Positions 20,801 to 32,933 of a DNA stretch of 64,000 bases are shown in pieces. Below the pieces are notes generated by a model. It had not been told where the DNA came from, did no database searches, and was given only the letters and a program-made list of their open reading frames with translations. Position 1 is the stretch's first letter. Each line of letters begins with the position of its first letter. Made by a program: the position numbers and the translations under genes. Source of the DNA: Mortierella sp. BCC40632. Taxonomy: Eukaryota > Mortierellomycota > Mortierellomycetes > Mortierellales > Mortierellaceae. The DNA is taken from NCBI GenBank assembly GCA_011634665.1, contig WAEK01000022.1, positions 434,001-498,000 of the forward strand. The letters run 5' to 3'.

Positions 20801-23800
20801 CCCCCACCCAGACTCTGGTATCCTGTCGCAGAGCTGTTTCGTCCTCGTCGTTGAGAAGTTCGCTTGAGTTTACCAACGACCTTGCCGGCCTTGGATCGGT
20901 ATTTGTGTCGTTTCTGGAGGTCATTCGAATTGTCGCCGAGCCGAGCCTCAGAGGACGACAGGCCCTGGTTTTGTTGAGCAAGGTCAGCGGAAGCCTTGAT
21001 TGACTCAGGATCGAGGTCGTGGTTGAATGAGTGCCCAGCAACACAAAACTTGCGAAAGATCATAATGTTCTCGGTGAGGGTGCCTGTCTTGTCCGAAAAG
21101 AGATAACTGACCTGACCCAACTCCTCGTTGATGACAGTTGTCCGAGCCTCTGCAGGGGTGTCGGAGATTGGGTCATACATTTCAATATCGTGGTGGATAA
21201 AGTAGGCCTGCATCAGCTTGACAAGCTCCATAGTGACGTAGAGTGAGATCGGGATCATGGTATTGAAGAGAACGATATATCCGAAGAAGACCGAAGCCAT
21301 GTCACTGTGGAAGATTCCGCGGGCCGTCAGGTACCAAGCATTGTGTCCAGGGCGAAGGTTTCTGTTATTCCAGATGGCGCTCAGCACTGTGCTCAATGCG
21401 GACAAAAAGATGACGAGCGAGAAGATGACGACGATGACCTTGTTGATAAGACGTTGCATTGAAGGGGCCTTTGTGCGGATGTTCTTGGAGCCATTCTGAC
21501 GGATTTTTGTGTCCTCACCCGAAAAGACAACGAGACCGTAGATGTAGGGCGTGTTGCGAAGGATGGTACCACGGAGGAGGATCTGTGAGATGCTGAGAGG
21601 GTAGCGTGGCAGATCGTTTCCGCGACCTAGTTCAATGTATCCTTCAAAGTTGTACAGGTCTTGGTTGGGTTGTTCGGTGTGGGCACAGGCTATGATGGAG
21701 AAGGAAAATAGGAATGCAGGTACACACACAGACACACAGAAGGTGAGAGCGGATTAATTTCTTCATCCGAGTTGTCCGAGTGGTTTGAGTGGTCGAAATC
21801 GAAATTGGCCAGTGTCACTCTCATCGATCTCCTTTTTATGCTGCTGGTCTCTCTCCCTTTCCTCATCCACCCCTTTCCCTGAATGTCATGTCAACTTGAC
21901 TATGAAAAGAGATTTGTACATATGGGCTGTTGAACCGAGGGGAGGGGAGGGGGCCTTCCCTTCACATATGCTCACATAATCTCACTCTCTCTTTCTTTCT
22001 TTCTCTTTCCTTGTTCCCGGAAAAAGAAGATGCTCCGGAATGTTCAAAAGGCCGACAAGAGACACTACCAGTCCTCTGGTCCATTCTCTCAGTCCTTTCT
22101 CTACCTTCTTCAACAGAGACAATCCAGATATTCTGGGCGGGGCAAGATGACTGGGATCGGGCGCCTGTCCTATTCGTCCAATTCATTCTTTTGTTTTTCG
22201 CCCTCTAACCCCCCCCCCCTCTCCCCTGGGTAGGCGCACAGCCAATGTGCAATGGCATGCAGCGCATTGACTGCATCCTACACACTGTTTATGCTCTTTC
22301 TACACCCCTTCATCCCACACACACACAATCGATCGCCCCCCACTTCTATTCATGCGCTGATCGGGGTCGAGAGCTCTGGCAGGGTTAGGTCTCATGCGAC
22401 CGGGCCGTCCATTTTTTATCCGTCTTTTTGCCTTTTTTTTTTTCACCATTGTTCAACCCCATCGAGCCCATCATCCTTCCTCTCACAACTTACCCGTGAA
22501 CGTCGCAAAGTCCTCTGCAGAGTGTATCATATCGTTCGTCACACGCAATGCCTGCCGTTGCTTCAGATTCGTCTCGCCATCCAACGCTGCAGTCTCGACA
22601 AAGCAGCCTCCCTCGTGTCCTGCAGAGTGCAACAGAATCAAGTCCGCGGGAACCCAATCATTCTGGTCCACCCGGATAATATCTCCCACGGCCAGGTCCC
22701 TCCACTTGACTTTTTGAAAAACAGCTAACGTCGACGACGACGATATCCCTCCCTGGCCATGTCCCGGTAGGGGGGCTGTGCCTGCCGTTGGTGTCAATGG
22801 AATGGTGATCGCTGTCTCGTCAAAGGACGCCCCAGCCTCTCTCATCTCTGGGCTGGCCGAGGCAGACACTCCGACCCCTTGGGTGCCACTGTCTGGGACT
22901 CGACCTGGAGACCGGTTCAAATCCTGTATATCCTGTAATGGTGATGACTGTAGTGAACGCCTTGGCTGTGAGTCCCCCCGAGACGAGGGTGCGACAGCGT
23001 TGGTTGCGTTCCGGTAGCTGCGAAACACATTAGTGAGTTGGTTATTTTCGACATTGTCCTGACGGTGCCGTCGGTAGTCGTCGTAGCCCTCGTGAGCAAT
23101 TGCAATCGACAAAAAGACCAATAGCGGTACCAATGTCGTGTATTGGCCTGTGGGAGACCAACTCGGCACCATCTGGAGCGCGGCGACAAACAAAAAGTAT
23201 ACATTGGCAATCTTGGAGAATTGAGCATAGAGCTGTTTAGGCAAAAAGTCGTAGAATGTATATCGGGCAGTGGTTACCGAGTTGGAGACAAAGGGCTTGC
23301 CCGTCTCTGGCTGGATCAAAGGCGTGGTCCGCGAAGGGTCGACGGGGATGACACGAAAAGACTTTTGAGCGACCGCTCCTCGCCTTCGGCCCAGTTTTGC
23401 CATCAGAGAGGCAAACAGGCCAGTCGGCGACTGCGCGGAGGTGGCCGCGGCTGTAGTGGCCAAAGAGGGCGTCGTCCGGCTGTCGGAGTGAGGATACTCC
23501 TTGTCCAGATGGTCTGGCGTTGCAGAGTTGAGCGCTGTCCCTGCAGCATGGTTGTTGCTGTGATGTTCACCGCTACTGTTGCTGCCACTTCCAGCACCAT
23601 TACCACTTCCAGCACCGCTACTGCTACCACTACCACTTCCACTGCCACCACTACTGCTATGACCAGCATGGATGAATGGGGTTGCTGCCGGAGCGATATA
23701 GGGTACGGTCGTGAAAGGGGTAGCGGTTATAGAGTTTGGATCCCTAACATCGAGCTCCATGGCGGATGCACCAGCACCTGCAGGAGATGGCACTGGCTGG

Positions 23801-24132
23801 TCGATGAGTGCATTTCGAGTCTGGGTATTGGGCGGATGGGTAATGTTCAGGGTAGGGTGAGTCGTGGTGGAGGTGGAAGAGAGTGCGGAGGTGTTAATGT
23901 GCGGTTGCTGACCCTGGAGAGTAGCTCGACGTCGACGGGCGTGGAGAGTATGGGGTTGAGAATCCTGTGTGGCAGAGTCATGGTCGGGTGGGAGAACACC
24001 CGTGGGTGACAACGGCAGGGATGGAGAAGTGGGGACCGAGGCGTTGTCCTGGAGTGAGTGGATCAGCGGCTGGGAGGAGTGGGATGTGGCGGGGCCGTGG
24101 GGATGGCTGTCGCCGTTGCCAGGCAGGGCCAT
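17863..24132 (-). CDS. P4-type phospholipid-translocating ATPase (flippase), Dnf3-like
   Basis: Flips phospholipids to the cytosolic leaflet, probably in Golgi/endosomal or plasma membranes. Exons 24132-22494 and 21689-17863; intron 804 bp (GTAAGT...TAG); about 1821 residues. Seen in order: Ser/Gly/Thr-rich N-terminal extension (about 1-260); TM1-2 with the MVPSWSPTGQYTT segment typical of Dnf3-like members; DGET actuator motif (about 518); TM3-4 with PISLYV; phosphorylation site DKTGT (Asp about 746); nucleotide-binding domain; GDGAND hinge (about 1328); TM5-10; Ser/Arg-rich tail. All catalytic motifs are intact. The start is the ATG after an AG-rich CT tract; an upstream non-coding or coding exon is possible. 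Its 3' half is the source of relics 1-4. The Dnf3 assignment is by resemblance. Confidence 0.9.
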
Positions 24133-24235
24133 GCTGCGGTTGGGGTCCAGACCAGGAAAGCGCTGGTTGGGGGAAAGAGGAGAAAGGACGATTAAATGAA
24201 AGTGAGGATGAGGCCAAAGAGAGAGAGAGAGGAGA

Positions 24236-24237
24236 GA

Positions 24238-24294
<57 letters not shown>

Positions 24295-24428
24295 GAGGTA
24301 AAGAGAGACCAGTGAGAGTAGAGTTAGCAGTGGTGGACGGGCGGTTGGCTGAGCGAGGATCACTTGGGCTGGGACAGGGCCAAAGGACGGGGCAGAGAGA
24401 CCGTAGCTAGTCTAGACAGACTAGTTGG

Positions 24429-24475
<47 letters not shown>
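24236..24475. repeat. Two (GA)n microsatellites
   Basis: Perfect or near-perfect GA runs at about 24240-24285 and 24431-24475, upstream of the flippase start; CT-rich on the flippase sense strand. Confidence 0.9.
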
Positions 24476-24477
<2 letters not shown>

Positions 24478-24929
24478 AGGAAGAAAGAGTTACCTTGGGT
24501 GGCAACAGATCACTGAGTGCAGAAGAGGAAGGAAGGAAGGAGAGAGGGGGGATGACGACCGAGTGCGGTGCGGTAGGGGAGACGAGATTGGGGGGGGTGG
24601 GGGTGGGGGGTAGGGGAATGGAAGGGGGAGGTGGCCAAGTTGGATGTGAGCTGATGGACAAAAAGGAAATATGCTGTGATGAATGAGAAGAGAGAGAGAG
24701 AGAGAAAGAGAGAACAGAGATCGAGGAGAGAAAGGCGAAAGGGAGGGTGGGAGAGCGAATAGCCGCCGGGCGATGGCTGAAAAAGAATAGAGAAAGCGAG
24801 ACATTGCTTCGGCGCCAGTCACTGGGCGATGTTGGCCAGTCACCAGTCAACTCGTCCGTCTGTCCGTGTCTCCGTGCAGGCAAGCAGACAAAGCAGACAA
24901 ACAGGCTGGACAGGCAAAAAAAAAAAAAC

Positions 24930-24930
<1 letters not shown>

Positions 24931-25020
<90 letters not shown>
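24931..25020. repeat. (CAGA)n tetranucleotide array
   Basis: About 22 uninterrupted CAGA units, preceded by A12. It generates repetitive reading frames on both strands that are not genes. Confidence 0.95.
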
Positions 25021-25028
<8 letters not shown>

Positions 25029-25078
25029 AACCAGACCAGACGGAGCACTAACAGCTGCAAGAGCATTCAAGCTTACAG

Positions 25079-25079
<1 letters not shown>

Positions 25080-25127
<48 letters not shown>
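25080..25127. repeat. (CA)n microsatellite
   Basis: About 23 CA units, 60 bases beyond the CAGA array. Confidence 0.95.
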
Positions 25128-26669
25128 ACACACAAAGACACGGGCCAGGGGAATCGTCCCCGCGGTCAACCAAATCGTCCGTGTGACAGAGCATCTGACC
25201 GCCGACGTGCCCGACATGCAATCCAGGGATGCATCCTGATCAGTCATTCATTCTCTCCTTGTGGAGAAAGCTGGGTATATGCAGCCAGCTACCTGCGTGC
25301 CCCGGCATCGGCGCACGGGTCAACGGAGGTAAGGAGAGGAGGAGTAAGGAACAGACAATTATACGTTTCTTTTCTTTCTTAAAAAAAAAAGTAAGGGCCA
25401 CTCACCAACCAAGGAGGGGACTCGACAAAGGCGATTGCACTATTTTGGCGCTTCGAAGATACAATAGAGAGAAGAAAATGTGTTCGAAATGACAAAATGG
25501 TAACAAGGAACGCATCATATTCCTCGACAGGGGTGGTACATGTCTTTTATAAGCTATTGCTACATGGTATCTGCTCTTGACTCAATTAACTAAGGTCAAG
25601 TTGGCCGCCGTTGTCATTGACTTGTCTCTCGCGTCCCGAGTCTATTTGGTATGTGGACTTGGCCAACAGTGCGAAAGCCTTATTGGGCTGCCGTCGCGCC
25701 CTATTGGCACGGAAGCCCTAGCCGAATGGCGGGCGTACCATTTCCGTCATTGCTCCGCAGGAGGTCGAGCTGCTCGTGTGCAATCTTAAAAAGCACAAGC
25801 CAAAAAAAAAAAAAAAGCATTGTTGCACTCATCGTGAACACAAGAACCCCAAAGGCCAAGAAGGATAGCCTCTGGGGCATGTGCAAAGCCCAACTGTCTT
25901 CCGCCGCTCGTTTCCCGAAACAGAATAACAACAGTAGCAACCCATGGTAGCGGATAGTACTCCGGTAACTCTTAAGCATTCCTTGGACTAGTCCCTGCTT
26001 CTAGTTAAGCTCGTCCTGGATGGGCTGTCCAGATGACAGCCATGCACGCAGCCTCGACTTCGACATGGCAACACCCCTTTGTCTTTGTCAGCAATTTTTT
26101 TTTTTTTTTTTTTTTAACTTGAGCTCTACACCCTACTTTTCTGGCCGGCCAAGTTTATAAAAAAAAAAGGGAGGAATCCTATCCCTCCTTTTCTTTTTGA
26201 CAATGGACACCGTAACAGTCATCCGTTACAGCACTGAGCATAAAGACAAGCCGGCACTCGGCGACATGCTGTTATTTTTAGGGAAAGACACCCTCTCCCG
26301 ACTCTTCTCTCCAACATGGCGCACTGGAGTCTCGACGACAACCAGGCGTTCGAGAGGTGCACAGACATTAGGGTGCCATAGAAAACAATAGAGGGGAAGA
26401 AAAGAAGGAGAAGAGATCCACCCAGGACCGGTCGTTCCAGGCTCACGACACTCGCGCCTAGGCCAAGGGCTTCCTACCGAGCTGAAACGTCCACCTATGG
26501 CCACTCTGTGCCTGATATCATGTGCAGGGTTTCTCCTTTTTTTTCTTTTTTGCATGGGCTTAGCCAGTAAGCACCCTTTGCTTCTTCTGTACTCATAAAC
26601 TTTTGGAGTCGCGGACAAGCAGTGGCAATGTTGCCTTTTAGTGGGGTAATAAAATCAACTAGACAGGGA

Positions 26670-28711
26670 TTAGTGCTCCAGACTAAGAGAACAGCGCAAG
26701 AGATGGTGGCTACTCGAAGACCCGAGAATAAGATCATTTTTCCAGAATGCGGCAACTGTTGAGGCTGTGCAGAGTACGGAAATAAAGAGTGTTAGATCCT
26801 TCTCTTATTGTTGAGACTTTGACTCTTTGTCCTTGAGTTGCCAATTTTTAGGAAAAAAAAAAAAAAAAACTGCTTACCAGAAATATCCTCGCCGTTGCTG
26901 TAAAACAAATCTTTCACTTCCCACTTGAGTGGCGGAAGCTCAGGCTTTGGGAAAAAGTAATAGTCGGGTTGAGAACTCTCTTGTGGAATATAGTTCTCTG
27001 GTGTCAACTTTTCGATCTTGACCACGTGCGATGGCGATTGGGGCTTGTATCCAAGCTTGTGTCGGAGATAGGTTGAATACGAAGGATGACTGGCCACGTA
27101 GATATCGCCTGTGTGTTTGTCTACAGACAGACTGTCCACATGATTGCCTATCCAGATGTCTGTATCATGAATCAATTCTCCAAGGTCCTTTTCTTCGTCT
27201 TCACCCTCGCCCTTCTTTAGAGTCGCTGAGGTAGTATTGTAGACGCGTACGAGCTTGTCCAAAAACGATGAAACATATATCTGTTTAGCATCCGGAGAGA
27301 TTGCAATGCCTAGGAGAAGCCATTATCATCAACCCACGTTTAGTCTCGATCGCTCAAAAAAAAAAAAAAAAAAAAAAAAAAAGATGAGAAAGAGGGCTAG
27401 ATTTTTTTTAAAGTGTCGACAGTTTACCATAAGGGTTTGCAAGACTTTCGAGGACCTTGCGAGTCTCCTTTCCATTGTAGTAGACAACAGATCCAAGTGC
27501 TAATCCTGCAATCTCTTCTGCAACTCTTCCGTATTTTGTCTCAAGTGCCTATTTTGATCCAACAGAATACAACAATACCCAGGTTAGATGTCAAATATGA
27601 AAAGGGTCTCTATCTCCATTCTTTTAGTCCATTCGGCATTGAAGCATCATCGCGACTGGTCAACTTGCATTGTGATTAGTTAAGTAAAAGCGCTCCTTGT
27701 CCAGCGCTACCACATCTCGCGGCGTCACAAAGAGCTTGCTCACGACACTCTTGACAAATGTCAGCGTGTTCGACTCGGCTGAGTAATCAAAAATCTCGAT
27801 GCTGTCTCCCCGGTGAGAATGGTTGATGACAAATACTCGTTCGATCCATAGTCCTGTGTCCTCATCTCTAAATCCAAAGAGTGACATTCCCGCAGGATGA
27901 AATTCATCTGCATCGTAGCCCCTGAGATCAACTTGTCTCGGCTTGCTGTCTTTTTCCTATCAACAGGGTAGTTTTTCACTATAAGCACGTCGCATCACTT
28001 CAAAGACTTTGAACCAGCTCATGTTTTTATACCACCGATTTCACCACGAGGAACAAGATCTTACATTCAAGGAAAGAGTGTAAATACCCCCATTAGTCAA
28101 GGTCTTCATGCTGGGCCGATGAAAGAAGCGGCTTGTCTTTTTCCATGATCGGTCATCCGACGATACAAATGCGATTCCTTCCTTGTCACTAATCTCAATA
28201 TCTGCTGGTCCTGGGATGTCTATGAGAGAAACACGAAGAATAGGTGAGAAACACGAGCATTACTCGCGGAAAGACCTCGGTTAACGAGACACTTGCTCTT
28301 ACATGCGGTTTGGTAGCAATTGCCTTGAATTCCCACGGTCTGTTGGATGGCAATATCACGGCCAGGGAACAAGAATTTATCGTAGCCAGACTTGAGTAAA
28401 ACTCCCACGGTGGCGATTAAGAGTGAGATTACAAGACTTTTCAACTGCGACTGCTTGGCCCTTTGTTGTTGTTGTTGTTGCTGGTGACGAGGAATCTTGT
28501 CCTTGCCAGTGACCTTGTCAGAAGATTCGGTACTGGAAGATGATGGCGTCTTTGAGGAAGAGGTGGCCTTTGTTGAATCCTTGACGGACGAAGCTGTGGC
28601 AGTGGAAGTGGCGACGTGTTTATGGTCGTCACTATCCGAGGCATCCTCGACAGTCGTCTTTCTTGACTTTACTCGACTCCTGAGTGGCGTTGGCTCGGAT
28701 GGATCAGCCAT
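26670..28711 (-). CDS. Membrane-anchored paraoxonase/arylesterase-like lactonase
   Basis: Six exons: 28711-28303, 28219-28065, 27956-27669, 27548-27428, 27309-26878, 26755-26670; 496 residues. N-terminal Ser/Thr-rich cytosolic segment with a run of seven Q, one membrane anchor (about 95-112), then a paraoxonase-type six-bladed propeller. Family signatures: ADIEI at the first blade, FHPAG and VINHSHRGD (positions of the PON histidine dyad region), FYLTNH, AISPD, SVDKHTGDIYVASHP, and a C-terminal VAAFWKNDLILG strand. The Glu preceding the first calcium-site Asp in animal PONs is Ala here, so activity is uncertain. Known relatives hydrolyse lactones and aryl esters with calcium. Intron 3 (27668-27549) has a GC donor (GCAAGT). 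Probably lumenal or extracellular catalytic domain. Confidence 0.85.
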
Positions 28712-29581
28712 GGCGTGAAAATGGATTTGATGAGAGAAGAGAGAGAGATGAGGGATGAGGGATGGGGGATGAGGAGAAATGTCTTATTCTATTGAACTCG
28801 CAGAACTGTATCCAATAGGATGTAGATCACCCCAGATGGAATGCTCCTGTGGCTGACCTTGTTCAGTGCACGTTTGTGTGCGAGTGGCTCAAGATGGCCG
28901 ATTAACTTTTGCTCTCTCTAGCCCAGACCCTACTGGAAGAATCCTTTGCACTATACACGTTGCTTGAGCGACTATGGGTTCACAGATGTTGACCTTCTTC
29001 TCTTCAGAACCCAGTATCAATAGACTGCGACAAGATTGGACGGTACGTGTCAACGCCCTCGCCACCTCTTTCTACTTCAGAACAAACAAGTCCATCCTCG
29101 TGTTAAACTCCATCCATGCACATTTTGCTTTTTTTTAGATCACGAGGAAAAAGTAACTCAATCTGACCTCAGTTGTCCTTCCAACCATCCACCCGCTCAA
29201 GAGCAACCCGACACTCTCCTGGTGTCAGGTGCCCGGCTAATCCACTGGTCGGCCTGCAAAGCGAAAGGGTCAGTGCCCATCAGATAAGAGCTTCAGCTTA
29301 TTGATACGCCACCTGTGGGATATTTGGTTGAAAGGCAAAAAGAGAAAAGAAAAGAAAAGAAAAGGACTACGCCCATCTGATAAGTACTTCCTACATAGCC
29401 GCAGAAAGTGAGGACAGGGAGAAGAAAGGAGAGAAAGGATGAGGCAAATAGTGAACGCAGCGCCCAAAAAAGCTAATCCTAGACAAGCATTTGAATCGAG
29501 GGGCCGCAACTTTCCCACCATACGCCCGCTCCTGCGCACCATCATCGTTGCTTGGCTGAGTATGACACAAGGGACAAGGTA

Positions 29582-29584
<3 letters not shown>

Positions 29585-29651
<67 letters not shown>

Positions 29652-29661
29652 TCTCTCTCTC
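29585..29661. repeat. (CT)n microsatellite
   Basis: About 77 bases of CT with two ATCT interruptions near the right end. Confidence 0.95.
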
Positions 29662-30059
29662 TTTCCCAAATGAACACCTCTAGATCTCTCCACTCTACAG
29701 TGCGCAGCGGGTCTGTCCTTCCTATCATACTCAAGGGTATGCAATTTCTCCGTCCTTGGCCTGCCTCCACGCCTCAAAGCGACTGAGCCCTTGTTGATGA
29801 ACACCATTATTCATACCTCCCCTGCTGACTCAACCATCCTCCTCCCAACCTGTCCCAGCCACTCCCAACCGTAGTCCCAGCCATCGCCCTTTTGTCCCGT
29901 TCATGCTTAGTGAACAGCCAAGGCCAAGAAAGAACATTCGACTAAAGCATCCTCTGTTTCTCTGCCTTCGAAATAGGGTTTCCTCTCTCGAGAACCGACC
30001 ACATTGGCTTTCTGTTTCTGTTTTCCAACTGCCTCTCTTGCAAATCACTCCTCATTTGT

Positions 30060-30109
<50 letters not shown>

Positions 30110-31225
30110 CCGCAGCGTGCAACGATGTATTGACGACTACAAATGGGGTGGCAACCTGTTCTTCACAACGGGCTGTGGTCGTGAGCGCTTCATTCCAGAC
30201 CCAAACAACACGTCATGGCCCCTGCAGAGAAAGAGAGAGAGAGAGAGAGAGACAGTGTGTGTGTATGCGTGTGTTTGCCAGGAACTCTAGAAGATCTGGA
30301 GTAGAATCGCTGGGCTGAAAGAGAGGCGATCGGTCCACGGCCACGTAACAACTCACAGTCGACAGTTGCTATTTTTCCTCGGATTCCTATTGGCGAATGC
30401 AGCAAGCATCACATCCTGTCAAGATGTCAAAGAAGGTTACAGTTGTAGACAGGCATTGTGCAGCAAAGCAAAGCACGATGTTTTTAAATATTTTGCTTGA
30501 CCTACACTGAGGCTACACACTCTGACCATCCATGATCAGAGTAGGTACTGCTGTCCGTTGGAGTAACAGCAATGGGCCAGAAAACAGAACAGAAAGAAAA
30601 AGATAGCGAGAGCAGGTGCGGCGCTAAACACAAGTACATACACAGTGTGCTGCGCGCCAAGGACTGTTGGCTCGTCGTCAGGGAAGAACAATCGATCGAC
30701 CATGACATGGTGTTGACAATAAACAACCGCGCCGCCCTCTTGCGAATCCTCTTTTGGACAAAAGGGACTCTGGATGAGTGACATGCAATCTTGCGCACTT
30801 GGCCCGTGCCGGGAAGGTTGTAGGCACCCGTCCATTCATCTGTGGCCAGACTCGCCCAGACGTTGGGGGTGACAACGAGGGGGGGGGAGGGGTTGCTTTT
30901 GGGCCTCCAGGGCCAGTCAAGAGGCGTGGTATTGGTGACCAGTGCTGCGCAAGGCGGGAGGAAGGAGGGGGAGATAGAAAGAGGAGTCTCTGCCGGGGCA
31001 GGACGAGACGGGCAGGGGGCAGAGGAGAGGCGTAGGGCCCAGGCGGACCCTTGGGTAGACCTCACTGCAGATCGGTGAGCAGCATATGGATCCCTGTGGG
31101 CGGCGGTAGTCTGCAAAATGATGTGTGCATGGAATGCATGGCCTGCAAAAATGGCTGGGTATGAGTGGGGCGCACAATTTGCCTTTTTCGGACCAGGGCA
31201 GGTTGGTATTTATACCTCAGGCCTT

Positions 31226-31226
<1 letters not shown>

Positions 31227-31266
<40 letters not shown>
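31227..31266. repeat. (CT)n microsatellite
   Basis: About 20 CT units, about 720 bases before the regulator start codon; a pyrimidine tract of the kind often found at fungal transcription starts. Confidence 0.9.
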
Positions 31267-31269
<3 letters not shown>

Positions 31270-31617
31270 GTCCACACACTTGCACTCACTCACTCTCGCA
31301 TTCACTCACTCTGACTCTCACTCCCACTCTCTCACTCACTCACTCTCACTCGGCTTCTTCACTCTCTCCACTTTTCTCCTCTTATTTTTTTTTTTTCCCT
31401 GTCATCGGCTATTCTCTTCTCTCCCTCGACAATCGCCCCACTGCTAACAGCTCACCGCCCATTGTCCTCCTCTTATCTTTTGCCAGGGTAAAGATATTCC
31501 ATCCCCGATTTTCCACTTTATCTCCACTCGATTCCTCGATGATGTTGTTTTCGACTTATCCTGGGTTACTGGATCTTCTCTCTCCCTCTCTTTTTGTCAC
31601 ACACACCAACACACTAT

Positions 31618-31661
31618 TCACACACACACACACACACGCACACACACACACACACACACAC
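31618..31661. repeat. (CA)n microsatellite
   Basis: CA run with one CG interruption in the leader region of the Zn2Cys6 gene. Confidence 0.9.
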
Positions 31662-31984
31662 AAAGACATGTTTTACAACTGTGGTTTTTATCCTATTATT
31701 CCCATATCGGGATTGATCAGATCAAACGGTTTCTTTCTGTTTTTGATTTTTCAGTCGCCAGTCTGGCACCTTGCCATCCTCTCTCATACCTCAACTGACA
31801 TCACTGCCACTGCCACTGCCACTGCCACTGTCGTCACAGTTGCCACTGCTACCTGTCCTTCTATTCTACCGCTTCTTCATTCTGCCACCCCCTTATTCTA
31901 CACTCAGGTTCGACCGCACGCTTCGACCTCGTTTTCGATTTTGCTTTCCCGTTGCCCGCCTGACCAAGAAGGGGCGTCTCCACT

Positions 31985-32075
31985 ATGGCCTCTCAGGAGC
32001 AGCTGGATGCTAAGCGCCGCCGGGTTTCCCGTGCATGGTAGGTCTCGCCTCTGATCCCCCATTTTTCCCTTTCAC

Positions 32076-32108
<33 letters not shown>

Positions 32109-32883
32109 CATCTCTTTCTCTCTATTGCTCGTGCTCGTGCTCGCCCAGCAGTCTGTGCAGCTGGTTTGTTTATTTGGAACGGGTAGAGTTCACCACCCGC
32201 CTGGACTAGTGTCCAACTTTCCTGTTTCTCTTGTCCATCTGGTTTGATGGGCAGCCACTGCTCGGCTAAATCGGGCAGCCCTTGCCAGAGCACAGAACAC
32301 AGGGCCAACACAGGAGCTGGTCATTGATTCTAGGAGCGATGAGTCTTGTTTGCTTGGACTGCTTGATCAATCCAAGCAAAGACCTCTGCTTTTGATAGCC
32401 TATTTTTTTTTTTTTTTTTTTTTTGCAGTCTTTTGGTACAGCTGGGAGAAAGAAGGGAAAGAAGCGGACTTTCCCTAGAACATAGTCTCTCTTCCGCAGT
32501 AAAGAAAAAAAAAAAAAAATAAAAAAAAAAAGAAAAAAAAAAAAGGGTCTCTGCACCGGGAATGACAGGGAGAGTGACTGGACAGTGCACAGCAACATCA
32601 GTCACTCTCAGTGGTTCACACAAAGTCGAAATTGGCTTCGAGAAAACCATTCAACCGGTGCCCTTACTCAGCAGCAATTCGTTCAATTCCCTTTGAGTCC
32701 CTTCCCCCCTTCCTTTTCTCTCTCTCCCGGGTTTATTTTTTTTTTTGTTTTTTCACACTGTGCCACTGACGTACCTGTTTGCTCCGGCTGTATTCAACCT
32801 GAGCCTACACGCACATGCTGCGAAGATGGCATGCGGCCAATCCCGCTCCACAGTATGGTGCGGTCTATTTATCACTCATACCT

Positions 32884-32933
<50 letters not shown>

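Larger units (their letters stand above)
24133..26669. other. Intergenic, microsatellite-rich
   Basis: Between the flippase start and the 3' end of the paraoxonase-like gene. The first 1 kb is GA/CT-rich and probably holds the flippase promoter and leader. Tandem repeats at 24240-24285, 24431-24475, 24931-25020 and 25080-25126 are listed separately. From 25140 to 26669 I see only short, unsupported frames and homopolymers (T17 near 26098). Confidence 0.6.
28712..31984. other. Divergent intergenic region
   Basis: Promoter space between the paraoxonase-like gene (minus) and the Zn2Cys6 regulator (plus). It contains CT microsatellites at about 29585-29661, 30060-30102 and 31227-31266, CA repeats at 31618-31661, and a TATTTATACC box near 31206 just before a CT tract, a plausible start region for the regulator. 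No convincing gene seen. Confidence 0.5.

Noticed and set aside
22252..24009. Plus-strand frames of 158 and 288 codons opposite the flippase 5' part
   Set aside because: They are shadows of the flippase first exon and intron; their composition mirrors the Ser/Gly-rich coding strand.
24840..25382. Several overlapping frames on both strands (repetitive TDRQ, CLSV, HTHT peptides)
   Set aside because: They are translations of the CAGA and CA microsatellites.
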